From positions 558,001-622,000 of the forward strand of contig NKIN01000002.1 in assembly GCA_002255905.1 (NCBI GenBank): 64,000 bases of DNA, given 5' to 3'. The position numbers and the translations under genes were made by a program. This DNA is from Burkholderiales bacterium PBB1. GTDB taxonomy: Bacteria; Pseudomonadota; Gammaproteobacteria; Burkholderiales; Burkholderiaceae_C. This document shows positions 56,643 to 64,000 of this stretch, piece after piece. Each line of letters begins with the position of its first letter. The first letter of the stretch is position 1. The notes below the pieces were generated by a model. It worked only from the letters and a program-made list of their open reading frames with translations. It was not told the DNA's origin and searched no databases.

Positions 56643-58292
56643 ATGACTGCCGCCCCGCCCGAACATCCACCGGCCCAAGAACGTGCCACGGGGGCGGCGA
56701 CCGCCCAGCTGATGACCGCGAGCGACTACCGCGAATCGCTGCGCCGTTACCGGCCCGTGGTGTACGTCGATGGGCAACTGATCGACTCGGTGGCCGACGC
56801 GCCCAGCCTGCAGCCGGGCGTTCAGGCGCTGGGTGTCACTTACGACTTCGCGCATCGTCCCGAGATGGCGCCGTTGATGACGGCAGTGCAGACGACCACC
56901 AGCGGCAAGGTTGTCAACCGCATGCTGCACATCAACGAATCGGCCGGCGACCTGCTGAACAAGCTGGAGGCGGTGCGCCTGCTGTGCCAGGAAACTGGCT
57001 GTGCCCAGCGCTACCTGGCACACGATGCACTGAACGCCATCGGCCAGGTCAGCGCGCGCATCGACGATGCCCGTGGCAGCACCGAACACCGTGCGCGCTT
57101 TACCCATTACCTGCAGCGCGTGCAGGACGAAGACCTGTCGCTCGGCATCGCGATGACCGATGCCAAGGGCGACCGCTCACGCAAGCCGCATCAGCAGGCC
57201 AACCCCGACACCTACGTCCACATCGTCGAGCGCAACGCCAAGGGCATCGTGATCTCGGGCACCAAGGCGATCGTCACGGGCGCGCCCTACATGCACGAGT
57301 TCCTCGTGATGCCGGGGCGCCACATGGGCGAGGAAGACGCAGCCTTCGCGGTGTGCTGTGCAGTGCCGGTCGATGCCAAGGGGATCACCATCGTGGCGCG
57401 GCCTGCAGGGCGGCCCGGCGACAAGGTCGAGCATGGCGCCGCGCTGTTTTCCCGCCGCTATGGCCAATCGACCGGCGTGGTGATCTTCGACCAGGTGTTC
57501 GTGCCCTGGGAGCGGGTGTTCTTCGCCGACGAGTGGGAACACTCGGGCACGCTGACCTACCACTACGCGACCCACCACCGCCACAGCTGCATCGCGGCGC
57601 GCGCCGGTTTTGGCGACCTGCTGATCGGCGCCGGCGCCCTGATGTGCGAGGCCAACGGCTTCGATCCCGGTGAGACCAGCAGCCTGCGCGATCCGATGGT
57701 CGAGCTGATCAAGATCACCGAAGGCTTCTTCGCCTGTGGCGTGGCCGCCAGCGTGTATGGCCTGCGCGACGAGTACAGCGGCAACTTCATGCCCGAGCCG
57801 GTGTTCAGCAACATCGGCAAGCTCTTGCTTGCCACACAGATTTACGACATGCACCGGCTGGCGCACGAGGTGTCGGGCGGCCTGGTCGTCGCCCTGCCCG
57901 GCCCCGACGAAGACCACAACCCGGCCACCGCCGCCACGCTGGCGGAAGTGTTGCGCGCCAACCCGGCGGTGCCGTACGACAAGCGCATCGAAGTGGCGCG
58001 CTTCGTCGAGGACCTGACTGCGTCGTACCAGGGTGGCTGGTATTCGGTCATCAGCCTGCACGGTGGCGGCTCGCCGGCTGCAATGAAGCAGGAAATCTGG
58101 CGCAACTACCCGGTGGGCAACAAGGTCGATCTGGTCGAGCGCCTGCTCGACCGCGGTGTCTTGACCCCCGAGCAGCCCGACGAAGCCCGGGCCATCACCC
58201 GCAACCGTCAGCCCGGCCGCTGCTGCGACACCGGTTGCACGGTGCCTGGGCAGGCGGTGATGGTGCCGTTGCCAACGCCTCACCGACGATAG
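56643..58292 (+). CDS. 4-hydroxyphenylacetate 3-hydroxylase / 4-hydroxybutyryl-CoA dehydratase superfamily protein
   Basis: A 549-residue flavoprotein of the HpaB/AbfD superfamily with an acyl-CoA-dehydrogenase-like core (FDQVFVPWERVF near 285; NIGKLLLATQIYDMHRLA near 390). In 4-hydroxybutyryl-CoA dehydratase the [4Fe-4S] ligands are Cys99, Cys103, His292 and Cys299. By hand alignment only the first Cys (Cys120, in TGCAQRY) and the His (HHRHS) remain; the second Cys is Tyr124 and the last is Ala. So a cluster is unlikely, and a flavin-dependent oxygenase is more probable. ATG at 56643 is used. The nearby flavin reductase (61883) could supply FADH2. Confidence 0.75.
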   Translation: MTAAPPEHPPAQERATGAATAQLMTASDYRESLRRYRPVVYVDGQLIDSVADAPSLQPGVQALGVTYDFAHRPEMAPLMTAVQTTTSGKVVNRMLHINESAGDLLNKLEAVRLLCQETGCAQRYLAHDALNAIGQVSARIDDARGSTEHRARFTHYLQRVQDEDLSLGIAMTDAKGDRSRKPHQQANPDTYVHIVERNAKGIVISGTKAIVTGAPYMHEFLVMPGRHMGEEDAAFAVCCAVPVDAKGITIVARPAGRPGDKVEHGAALFSRRYGQSTGVVIFDQVFVPWERVFFADEWEHSGTLTYHYATHHRHSCIAARAGFGDLLIGAGALMCEANGFDPGETSSLRDPMVELIKITEGFFACGVAASVYGLRDEYSGNFMPEPVFSNIGKLLLATQIYDMHRLAHEVSGGLVVALPGPDEDHNPATAATLAEVLRANPAVPYDKRIEVARFVEDLTASYQGGWYSVISLHGGGSPAAMKQEIWRNYPVGNKVDLVERLLDRGVLTPEQPDEARAITRNRQPGRCCDTGCTVPGQAVMVPLPTPHRR

Positions 58293-58354
58293 CGATTCGC
58301 GATTCGTGGCCCGCCGGTATCCTCTGGCCTCGAACTGAATCCCCCGTAAACCTG

Positions 58355-59470
58355 ATGAGCGACTTGTTTTCACCCTGGCAGCTCGGCGCGCTGCGCCTTC
58401 CCAACCGCATCGTCGTGGCGCCGATGTGCCAGTACTCGGCCACCGACGGCACGCCGGGCGACTGGCACATGATCCACCTGGGACACTTGGCGTTGTCGGG
58501 TGCCGGGCTGCTGATCCTCGAGGCCACGGCGGTGTCGCCCGAGGGCCGGATCTCTCCGCAGGATCTGGGGCTGTATTCCGATGCCAACGAGGCGGGGCTG
58601 GCGCGCGTGTTGTCGGCCATCCGCACCCACTCGCCGATCGCGGTGGCGGTGCAGATCGCCCATGCGGGTCGCAAGGCGTCGAGCCGTGCGCCCTGGGAGG
58701 GCGGCTCGCAGATCCGTCCTGACGAGCCGAGTGGCTGGCAAACGGTTTCGGCCTCGAACCTGCCGCATTCAGACAGTGAAGTGCCGCCGCATGCACTCGA
58801 CCGCGTCGGCCTCGCCAAGGTGCGTGACGACTTTGTGGCCACGGCTCGTCGTGCCGCGCGACTGGGTTTCGACGGCATCGAAATCCACGCCGCGCACGGC
58901 TACCTGCTGCACCAGTTCCTCTCGCCACTGTCCAACCAGCGCACCGACGAGTACGGCGGCAGCCTTGAGAACCGCATGCGCTTTCCGCTGGAGGTGTTCG
59001 ACGCCGTGCGCGACGTTTTTCCAGCAGACAAACCGGTGTGGGCGCGGGTGTCGGCCACCGATTGGGTCGCAGGCGGATGGGATCTCGAGGGCACGCTCGC
59101 GTTCTCGCAGGCGCTGAAGGCGCGCGGCTGCGCTGCGGTGCATGTCTCGACCGGCGGGTTGTCACCTGCGCAGGCCATCCCGCTGGCGCCGGGTTACCAG
59201 GTGGACTTTGCTCAGCGCGTCAAGGCCGAGGTGGGGCTCCCGACCATCGCGGTCGGCCTGATCACGGAGGCCGAGCAGGCCGAGGCCATCATCGCCAGTG
59301 GCCAGGCCGATGCTGTGGCGCTGGCGCGGGCGATGCTGTACGACCCGCGCTGGCCCTGGCACGCCGCTGCGAAGCTGGGCGCCAAGGTCACCGCGCCGCC
59401 GCAGTACTGGCGTTCGCAGCCGCGCGAGTTCAAGGATCTGTTCGAGGCGGCCCGTTTCGGCCAGCGCTAG
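58355..59470 (+). CDS. NADH:flavin oxidoreductase (old yellow enzyme, YqjM/XenA-like)
   Basis: A 371-residue FMN-dependent ene-reductase. The thermophilic-like/XenA class is marked by Cys25 in APMCQYSA; other markers are QIAHAGRKAS near 107, EIHAAHGYLLHQFLSP near 174 and YGGSLENRMRF near 196. It reduces activated C=C bonds; physiological substrate unknown. It follows the HpaB/AbfD-like gene by 62 bp in the same direction. Confidence 0.93.
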   Translation: MSDLFSPWQLGALRLPNRIVVAPMCQYSATDGTPGDWHMIHLGHLALSGAGLLILEATAVSPEGRISPQDLGLYSDANEAGLARVLSAIRTHSPIAVAVQIAHAGRKASSRAPWEGGSQIRPDEPSGWQTVSASNLPHSDSEVPPHALDRVGLAKVRDDFVATARRAARLGFDGIEIHAAHGYLLHQFLSPLSNQRTDEYGGSLENRMRFPLEVFDAVRDVFPADKPVWARVSATDWVAGGWDLEGTLAFSQALKARGCAAVHVSTGGLSPAQAIPLAPGYQVDFAQRVKAEVGLPTIAVGLITEAEQAEAIIASGQADAVALARAMLYDPRWPWHAAAKLGAKVTAPPQYWRSQPREFKDLFEAARFGQR

Positions 59471-59491
59471 CCACCGAGCGGGCCGGCCTCG

Positions 59492-60970
59492 TCAACCCAG
59501 CACAAAGGGGTTGGCGATGCCCGGTTTCGGGTTGATGAACACGCTCTTCGATTCCAGGTATTCATAGATCGCCCGGATGCCGTTTTCGCGGCCGAGGCCT
59601 GAGGCCTTGACGCCGCCGAACGGCGCCATGTAGCTCACCACGCGGTAGGCATTGACCCACACCGTGCCGGCCTTCAGGCGTTTGGGCATTGTCATGGCGC
59701 GCTCGAGGTCGCGCGTCCACAGGCCGGCGGCCAGGCCGTAGGCCGTGTCGTTGGCGATGGCCACGGCCTCGTCGTCGGTGTCGAACGGGATCACCACCAG
59801 CAGCGGGCCGAACACCTCTTCCTGCGCGATGCGCATGTCGTTGCGCACGCCGGTGAAGATCGTGGGCTCGACGAACAGACCCTTCTCGCACCCTGGCCGA
59901 CGCGAGCGTTCGCCACCCAGCACGCAGGTGGCACCCTCGGAGCGGGCCACATCGATGTAATGCAGCACCTTGGCCAGCTGAGGCGCAGTCGACACCGGGC
60001 CGACATTCGTGCTCTTGTCGAGCGGGTCGCCGAGCCTGGCGGTCTTCATGAACTCGACCAGCCGTGCCACGACCTCGTCGTGCACCGCGCGCTGCACCAG
60101 CAGCCGCGAGCCCGCCATGCAGGTCTGGCCGGTGGCGGCGAAGATGCCCGACACGATGCCCTTGACGGCGTCGTCGAGTGCGGCGTCGGCGAACACGATG
60201 TTGGCCGACTTGCCGCCCAGCTCGAGCGACACCCGCTTGAAATCGGTGGCTGCGTTCAGGTACACACTGCGCCCACCCGATTCGCTGCCGGTGAAGGCCA
60301 CCTTGGCCACCCGCGGGTGCTTCACCAGCGGCTCGCCCACGTCGAGCCCGAAGCCGGTGACGACGTTGAACACGCCCGGCGGGAAACCGGCCTGCGCGAC
60401 CAGTTCGGCGAAGAACACCGTCGATGCCGAAGAAAATTCCGACGGCTTTACCACGATGGTGTTGCCCGCCGCCAGCGCCGGAGCGATCTTCCAGGCGGCG
60501 AGCAGCAACGGCGAGTTCCACGGCGCAATGGCCGCAATCACGCCGAGCGGCTCGTAGGTGATGTAGTGAAACATGCCGGGTTTGTCGATCGGCGTCACCG
60601 CGCCTTCGACCTTGTCGGCCAGGCCCCCGTAGTAGTAGAACCACTGCGGCAGGTACTTCATCTGCCCCAGCATTTCGGCCTTCAACTTGCCGTTGTCGCG
60701 CACTTCCAGATCGGCCAGGTGCTCGGCGTTCTCGGCGATCAGGTCGCCCAGCCGGTGCAGCAACTGACCTCGCGCACTGGCCGTCAGCCGCGGCCATGGG
60801 CCCTCTTCGAAGGCCCGATGGGCTGCTGTCACCGCCAGATCGACATCGCGCGCATCGGCCTTCGGGAACTGTGCCCAGGTCTCGCCGGTGGCCGGGTTCA
60901 TGCTGTCGAAAACTTCACCGCCGATGGCGTCGGCGGCCTGGCCGCCTATGTGCATGCGAAAACGTTCCAC
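59492..60970 (-). CDS. aldehyde dehydrogenase
   Basis: A 492-residue NAD(P)-dependent aldehyde dehydrogenase with APWNSPLLLAAWK near 150, the general base Glu in SLELGGKSANIV near 250 and nucleophile Cys in GQTCMAGSR near 285. It is distinct from PuuC. The start is GTG at 60970 with AGGA 6 bases upstream; the frame runs to a TTG at 61009. It converges with the ene-reductase and diverges from an XRE-cupin regulator, a possible control element. Substrate unknown. Confidence 0.9.
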   Translation of the reverse strand: MERFRMHIGGQAADAIGGEVFDSMNPATGETWAQFPKADARDVDLAVTAAHRAFEEGPWPRLTASARGQLLHRLGDLIAENAEHLADLEVRDNGKLKAEMLGQMKYLPQWFYYYGGLADKVEGAVTPIDKPGMFHYITYEPLGVIAAIAPWNSPLLLAAWKIAPALAAGNTIVVKPSEFSSASTVFFAELVAQAGFPPGVFNVVTGFGLDVGEPLVKHPRVAKVAFTGSESGGRSVYLNAATDFKRVSLELGGKSANIVFADAALDDAVKGIVSGIFAATGQTCMAGSRLLVQRAVHDEVVARLVEFMKTARLGDPLDKSTNVGPVSTAPQLAKVLHYIDVARSEGATCVLGGERSRRPGCEKGLFVEPTIFTGVRNDMRIAQEEVFGPLLVVIPFDTDDEAVAIANDTAYGLAAGLWTRDLERAMTMPKRLKAGTVWVNAYRVVSYMAPFGGVKASGLGRENGIRAIYEYLESKSVFINPKPGIANPFVLG

Positions 60971-61122
60971 GTGGTTTCCTCGGGTCAGTGCTGTGCTGGA
61001 AGCGATCAACTAGGGATGTCGCCGATGCGAAAAATCGCACGGGTGAATTCTTCTATAGCAGACGACTTTCGCGCGGCGATGCACCCGTGTCAAGGCACGG
61101 TGAACCCGTATACCGGTGCGTC

Positions 61123-61132
61123 ATTTGCAAAT
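61123..61132. promoter_or_regulatory. ATTTGCAAAT palindrome in divergent promoter region
   Basis: The 248-bp gap between the aldehyde dehydrogenase and the XRE-cupin regulator contains the perfect palindrome ATTTGCAAAT, in an AT-rich patch of otherwise GC-rich sequence. It may be an operator of the divergent regulator. Nothing else is seen in the gap. Confidence 0.4.
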
Positions 61133-61218
61133 TGAAAAGGCGGATGAGGCCTTTGACCTGGGTGTCGCCGCTAGACTTGGCGCCATCGCCCGGCTTCCAC
61201 TAAAGAAGAACGCAGCAC

Positions 61219-61869
61219 ATGGCCCCGATGCCCCACCGCAGCAGCACGTCATCGGCCGCCCGCACGCAGCGCGGGTCGGTCCTGCCTGCAGCGCCGGCCT
61301 CCGACGAGGCCATCAGCCAGGCCCTGGGCCAGCGCATCCGGGCGCTGCGGGCGCGGTCGGGTCTGACGCTGGAGCAGTTGTCGCGGCAGTCGGGTGTGAG
61401 CCGCGCCATGTTGTCGACCATCGAGCGCGGTGAAAAAAGCCCCACGCTGCCCATCATCGTCCGCATCGCCGCCGGGTTCGGCATCCCGTTGTCGCGCCTG
61501 CTCGGTGCCGAGCCCGATCCGTCGAGCGTTGCCGTCATCCGTGCTGGGCAGCGAATTGCGTTTCGAGATCCTGAAACCGGCTTCGAGCGGTGGATGTTGT
61601 CCCCCGCCCACGTAGACAATGGGGTGGAGTTCGTTTTGCACCGGCTGCCGGCGGGTCGCTCGACGGGAATGCTGCCGGCCTACGCCCGACCGACCGAGAA
61701 ACACCTCACCGTGGCCTCGGGAACGCTGACCGTCGTTGTTGACGAGCAGCGGCAGGTGCTGAACACCGGTGACGCGATCTATTTCGAAGTCCGGGCGCCC
61801 TATTGCTTCGTCAACGAAGACCCGCGCACGGATTGCACGTACTACATGGTGATTGCCCGCAAGCGCTGA
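61219..61869 (+). CDS. XRE-type regulator with C-terminal cupin domain
   Basis: A 216-residue regulator: helix-turn-helix at about 37-92 (IRALRARSGLTLEQLSRQSG, then SRAMLSTIERGEKSPTL) and a cupin domain at about 120-210 (EKHLTVASGTLTVVVD; LNTGDAIYFEV) that likely senses a small ligand. The architecture matches regulators of amine and aldehyde catabolism such as PuuR. It is divergent from the aldehyde dehydrogenase and precedes the flavin reductase by 13 bp. Confidence 0.9.
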   Translation: MAPMPHRSSTSSAARTQRGSVLPAAPASDEAISQALGQRIRALRARSGLTLEQLSRQSGVSRAMLSTIERGEKSPTLPIIVRIAAGFGIPLSRLLGAEPDPSSVAVIRAGQRIAFRDPETGFERWMLSPAHVDNGVEFVLHRLPAGRSTGMLPAYARPTEKHLTVASGTLTVVVDEQRQVLNTGDAIYFEVRAPYCFVNEDPRTDCTYYMVIARKR

Positions 61870-61882
61870 TCACGGGCACCCG

Positions 61883-62404
61883 ATGAAACACATGACCGAC
61901 ACAATCGCCTCCGCCGTGGTGCCCGACTTCCGCAAGGCGATGCGTCGCATGGCCGCCACCGTGACGCTGATCAGCACCATCGATGCGTCGGGCCGCCGCC
62001 ACGGCATGGTCGCCACAGCGGTCAACTCGGTGACGATGGACCCGCCCACGCTGCTGATCTGCGTCAACCAGGTCGCGAGCCTGCACGCACCGCTGATCGA
62101 ACGGGGCCGTTTCTGCGTCAACGTGCTGATGCCCGCGCACCATGAACTGGTCGGACGTTTCAGCGGCCAGAAGTCCGGAGAAGACCGTTTCGACGCGGGC
62201 GACTGGCGCATCGATGGCGCCAGCGGCTTGCCTTACCTGCATGGTGCGCAGTGCAATCTGTTCTGCCGGATCGAGTCGGCGACCCCGGTCGGCACCCACT
62301 CGGTGATCATCGCCGCGGTCGAAGCGGTGCATGTCCACGATGACGTGAAGCCGCTGATCTATGCCAACGGGCGCCTGCACGCCGTTGGCGATGCCATGTC
62401 CTGA
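61883..62404 (+). CDS. flavin reductase (HpaC-like)
   Basis: A 173-residue flavin reductase-like protein with the FMN-binding split barrel: FRKAMRRMAATVTLIST near 23, GMVATAVNSVTMDPPTLLICVN and RFCVNVLMPAHHELVGRFSG. Such enzymes give reduced flavin to two-component monooxygenases; the HpaB/AbfD-like protein 4 kb upstream is a candidate partner. ATG at 61883 starts the conserved part. Confidence 0.88.
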   Translation: MKHMTDTIASAVVPDFRKAMRRMAATVTLISTIDASGRRHGMVATAVNSVTMDPPTLLICVNQVASLHAPLIERGRFCVNVLMPAHHELVGRFSGQKSGEDRFDAGDWRIDGASGLPYLHGAQCNLFCRIESATPVGTHSVIIAAVEAVHVHDDVKPLIYANGRLHAVGDAMS

Positions 62405-62416
62405 AGCGAGCCTGCC

Positions 62417-63358
62417 ATGAACGCCCTTCGCACCCCAGATGTGTCTGCATCACCCGAGCCTTTGCGCATCCACGAGGTGTGCGTGCGAGACGGGTTCCAG
62501 ATCGAGCCGGTGTTCGTGCCGACCGAGCGCAAGATCGAGTTGGTGAATGCGCTCAGCCGCAGCGGCGTGGCCAAGATCGAGGTGACCTCGTTCTCGTCGC
62601 CCAAGGCGATCCCGGCACTGGCCGATGCCGAGGCGGTGATGCGTGGCATCGATCGTGTGCCCGGTGTCGAGTACGCCGCGCTGGTGCCCAATGTGCGCGG
62701 CGCGGAACGCGCCCTGGCCTGCGCCGTCGACGAACTGAACCTGGTGATGTCGGCCAGCGATTCGCACAGCCGCGCCAATCTCCGCATGACGCGCGAACAG
62801 TCGCTCGCGCAATTCGCCGACATCGTCGCCGCCGCGGCCGGCCAGGCGGCGGTCAACGCCTCGCTGTCGACCGCGTTCGGTTGCCCGTTCGACGGTGACG
62901 TGCCCGCCGAGGTGGTGCTGGGCTGGGTTGCCCGGCTGGTCGATCTGGGCATTGACCGCATCGCCTTGTGCGACACCACCGGCATGGCCAACCCGGCGCA
63001 GGTGCAGCGGCTCTTTCGGGCGGTGACCGAGCGCTGGCCCGATGTGACCTTCACCGCTCACTTCCACGACACGCGTGCCATGGGCCTGGCCAATGCGCTG
63101 GCGGCGCTGGAGGTTGGCATCACGCACTTCGATGCCTCGCTCGGCGGCCTGGGTGGCTGCCCGTTCGCACCCGGTGCCAGCGGCAATGTGTGTACCGAGG
63201 ATCTGGTGCACATGTTCGAGGCCATGGGTCGGCGCACGGGCGTCGATCTGGAGCGCTTGCTGACCTTGGCGCGCCAGCTTCCCGACATCGTCGGGCACCC
63301 CGTGCCTGGCCAGGTGATGAAGGCCGGCCCGGCGACGCGGCGTTATCCGTTGCCTTGA
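62417..63358 (+). CDS. hydroxymethylglutaryl-CoA lyase family protein
   Basis: A 313-residue TIM-barrel lyase of the HMGL family. The N-terminal metal-binding motif is HEVCVRDGFQIE near 20, a central SASDSHSRAN, the metal His pair in TAHFHDTRAMG near 215, and the flexible-loop Cys in GGLGGCPFAPGASGNV near 242. It would cleave HMG-CoA or a related 3-hydroxyacyl-CoA, as in leucine or terpenoid degradation. It follows the flavin reductase by 12 bp. Confidence 0.9.
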   Translation: MNALRTPDVSASPEPLRIHEVCVRDGFQIEPVFVPTERKIELVNALSRSGVAKIEVTSFSSPKAIPALADAEAVMRGIDRVPGVEYAALVPNVRGAERALACAVDELNLVMSASDSHSRANLRMTREQSLAQFADIVAAAAGQAAVNASLSTAFGCPFDGDVPAEVVLGWVARLVDLGIDRIALCDTTGMANPAQVQRLFRAVTERWPDVTFTAHFHDTRAMGLANALAALEVGITHFDASLGGLGGCPFAPGASGNVCTEDLVHMFEAMGRRTGVDLERLLTLARQLPDIVGHPVPGQVMKAGPATRRYPLP

Positions 63359-63359
63359 G

Positions 63360-63731
63360 TCAGGTCGTCAGCAGCGAACGGACGCTGGCCGCGAACGTGC
63401 GGACGTCGATCGGCTTGGAGAGGTAGCCGTCGCAGCCCGCGGCGAGCATCTTCGTCTCGTCGCCTTGCATCGCATAGGCAGTGAAGGCGACGACGACGAT
63501 GTGCTGCAGCAAGGGGTCGGCCTTCAGCATCCGTGTCAGTTCCAGGCCGTCCATGCCCGGCATCTGGATGTCCATCAGGACCAGCTCGGGCTGGAAGCTG
63601 CGGATGCACTGCAGCGCCTCGTGCGCATCGGGTGCCGATTCGATCGCGAAGCCATCGTGCTCGAGCACATACCGCACCAGTTCCACGTTGATGGCGTTGT
63701 CATCGACGACCAACACGCGCGGGGTCGTCAT
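63360..63731 (-). CDS. single-domain response regulator
   Basis: A 123-residue CheY-like receiver with the acidic pair VDDN at 9-12, phospho-acceptor Asp54 in LVLMDIQMPGMDG, the Thr in AFTAYAMQGD and Lys in YLSKPIDV near 105. No output domain. ATG at 63731 (MTTPRVLVVDD). It begins 2 bp after the stop of the next receiver gene upstream, so they form a phosphorelay unit. Confidence 0.92.
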   Translation of the reverse strand: MTTPRVLVVDDNAINVELVRYVLEHDGFAIESAPDAHEALQCIRSFQPELVLMDIQMPGMDGLELTRMLKADPLLQHIVVVAFTAYAMQGDETKMLAAGCDGYLSKPIDVRTFAASVRSLLTT

Positions 63732-63733
63732 GA

Positions 63734-64000
63734 TCAGCTCGATGCGCCCGACAGCAACGGGACGGTGCGCGTCACGCGCAAGGTGTGCAGCCAGGAGGGG
63801 ATCGTTCCGCCCCCCTTGCTCAGGATCTGGCGTGCCGACGCCGACAGCTGCGCGTACTCGGCCTCGGTGAGCATCATGCTGGTCCAGATGAACACCGGCA
63901 GATCGCGCCATTCAGGCGCCTGGCGCAAAGCTGCCAGCACCTCGAAACCATCGAAGCCCGGCATCATCAGGTCGAGGATCATGGCGTCGGGCCGATGGTG
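63734..64000 (-). CDS. receiver-domain protein, probably hybrid histidine kinase (5' end outside window)
   Basis: The frame enters from the right edge as HHRPDAMILDLMMPGFDGFE, the phospho-acceptor segment of a receiver domain, and continues through FIWTSMMLTEAEYAQLSAS to a stop at 63734. About 88 residues are visible. A C-terminal receiver after a kinase core, or a tandem-receiver protein, is likely. Confidence 0.8.
   Translation of the reverse strand, partial: HHRPDAMILDLMMPGFDGFEVLAALRQAPEWRDLPVFIWTSMMLTEAEYAQLSASARQILSKGGGTIPSWLHTLRVTRTVPLLSGASS

Overview
The window is high-GC DNA from a phototrophic betaproteobacterium, most likely a member of the Burkholderiales close to Rubrivivax, Roseateles or Ideonella. 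The main reason is a photosynthesis gene cluster in the order crtE-crtF-bchC-bchX-bchY-bchZ-pufB-(extra small gene)-pufA-pufL-pufM-pufC (minus strand, about 29-40 kb) plus bchI-bchD-bchO (47.4-51.3 kb). The families around it (DUF3138, DUF4936, the TIGR03643-type small protein, the ygfZ/mltG/tmk/holB/pilZ/tatD neighbourhood) are typical of Burkholderiales. I see no rRNA, tRNA, CRISPR array, insertion sequence or phage gene. The genus is an inference.

Region 1 (1-17.6 kb) is a polyamine island. A putrescine-type ABC transporter (potF-potG-potH-potI) and a DUF3138 outer-membrane protein would bring polyamines in. The gamma-glutamylation route (puuA, puuB, puuC, puuD) and a direct transamination route (spuC) would convert putrescine to 4-aminobutyrate, which gabT would pass to succinate semialdehyde. 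A second glutamine-synthetase-like gene, a further omega-aminotransferase, a divergent Lrp/AsnC regulator and an agmatinase flank the set.

Region 2 (17.6-28.8 kb) holds isocitrate lyase with a structured promoter, an exported creatininase-family protein beside a YVTN beta-propeller protein, and a housekeeping block: NRDE protein and DUF4936 protein, ygfZ, then mltG-tmk-holB-pilZ-tatD-ankyrin protein, and a 64-residue orphan protein.

Region 3 (28.9-51.3 kb) is the photosynthesis cluster, with a complete, translationally coupled ccmABCDEFGHI cytochrome c maturation operon placed between crtE and bchO. CrtE and CrtF serve carotenoid synthesis, BchXYZ and BchC convert chlorophyllide towards bacteriochlorophyllide a, BchIDO insert magnesium, PufLM form the reaction centre, PufBA the LH1 antenna, and PufC is a tetraheme donor that needs the Ccm products. 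Two TGT-N12-ACA boxes 8 bp apart upstream of bchC, and a similar arrangement between crtE and ccmA, look like PpsR/CrtJ sites. The most unusual item is a 74-codon gene between pufB and pufA whose product looks like an LH1 beta chain in which the bacteriochlorophyll-ligating histidine is replaced by glutamine and a new C-terminal tail is added.

Region 4 (51.5-64 kb) carries a second AAA+/VWA gene pair (MoxR-like ATPase plus HExxH/VWA protein), a TetR regulator with a perfect palindrome in front of a divergent HpaB/AbfD-superfamily gene, an old-yellow-enzyme homologue, an aldehyde dehydrogenase, an XRE-cupin regulator, a flavin reductase, an HMG-CoA-lyase family gene and two receiver-domain genes, the last cut by the window edge.
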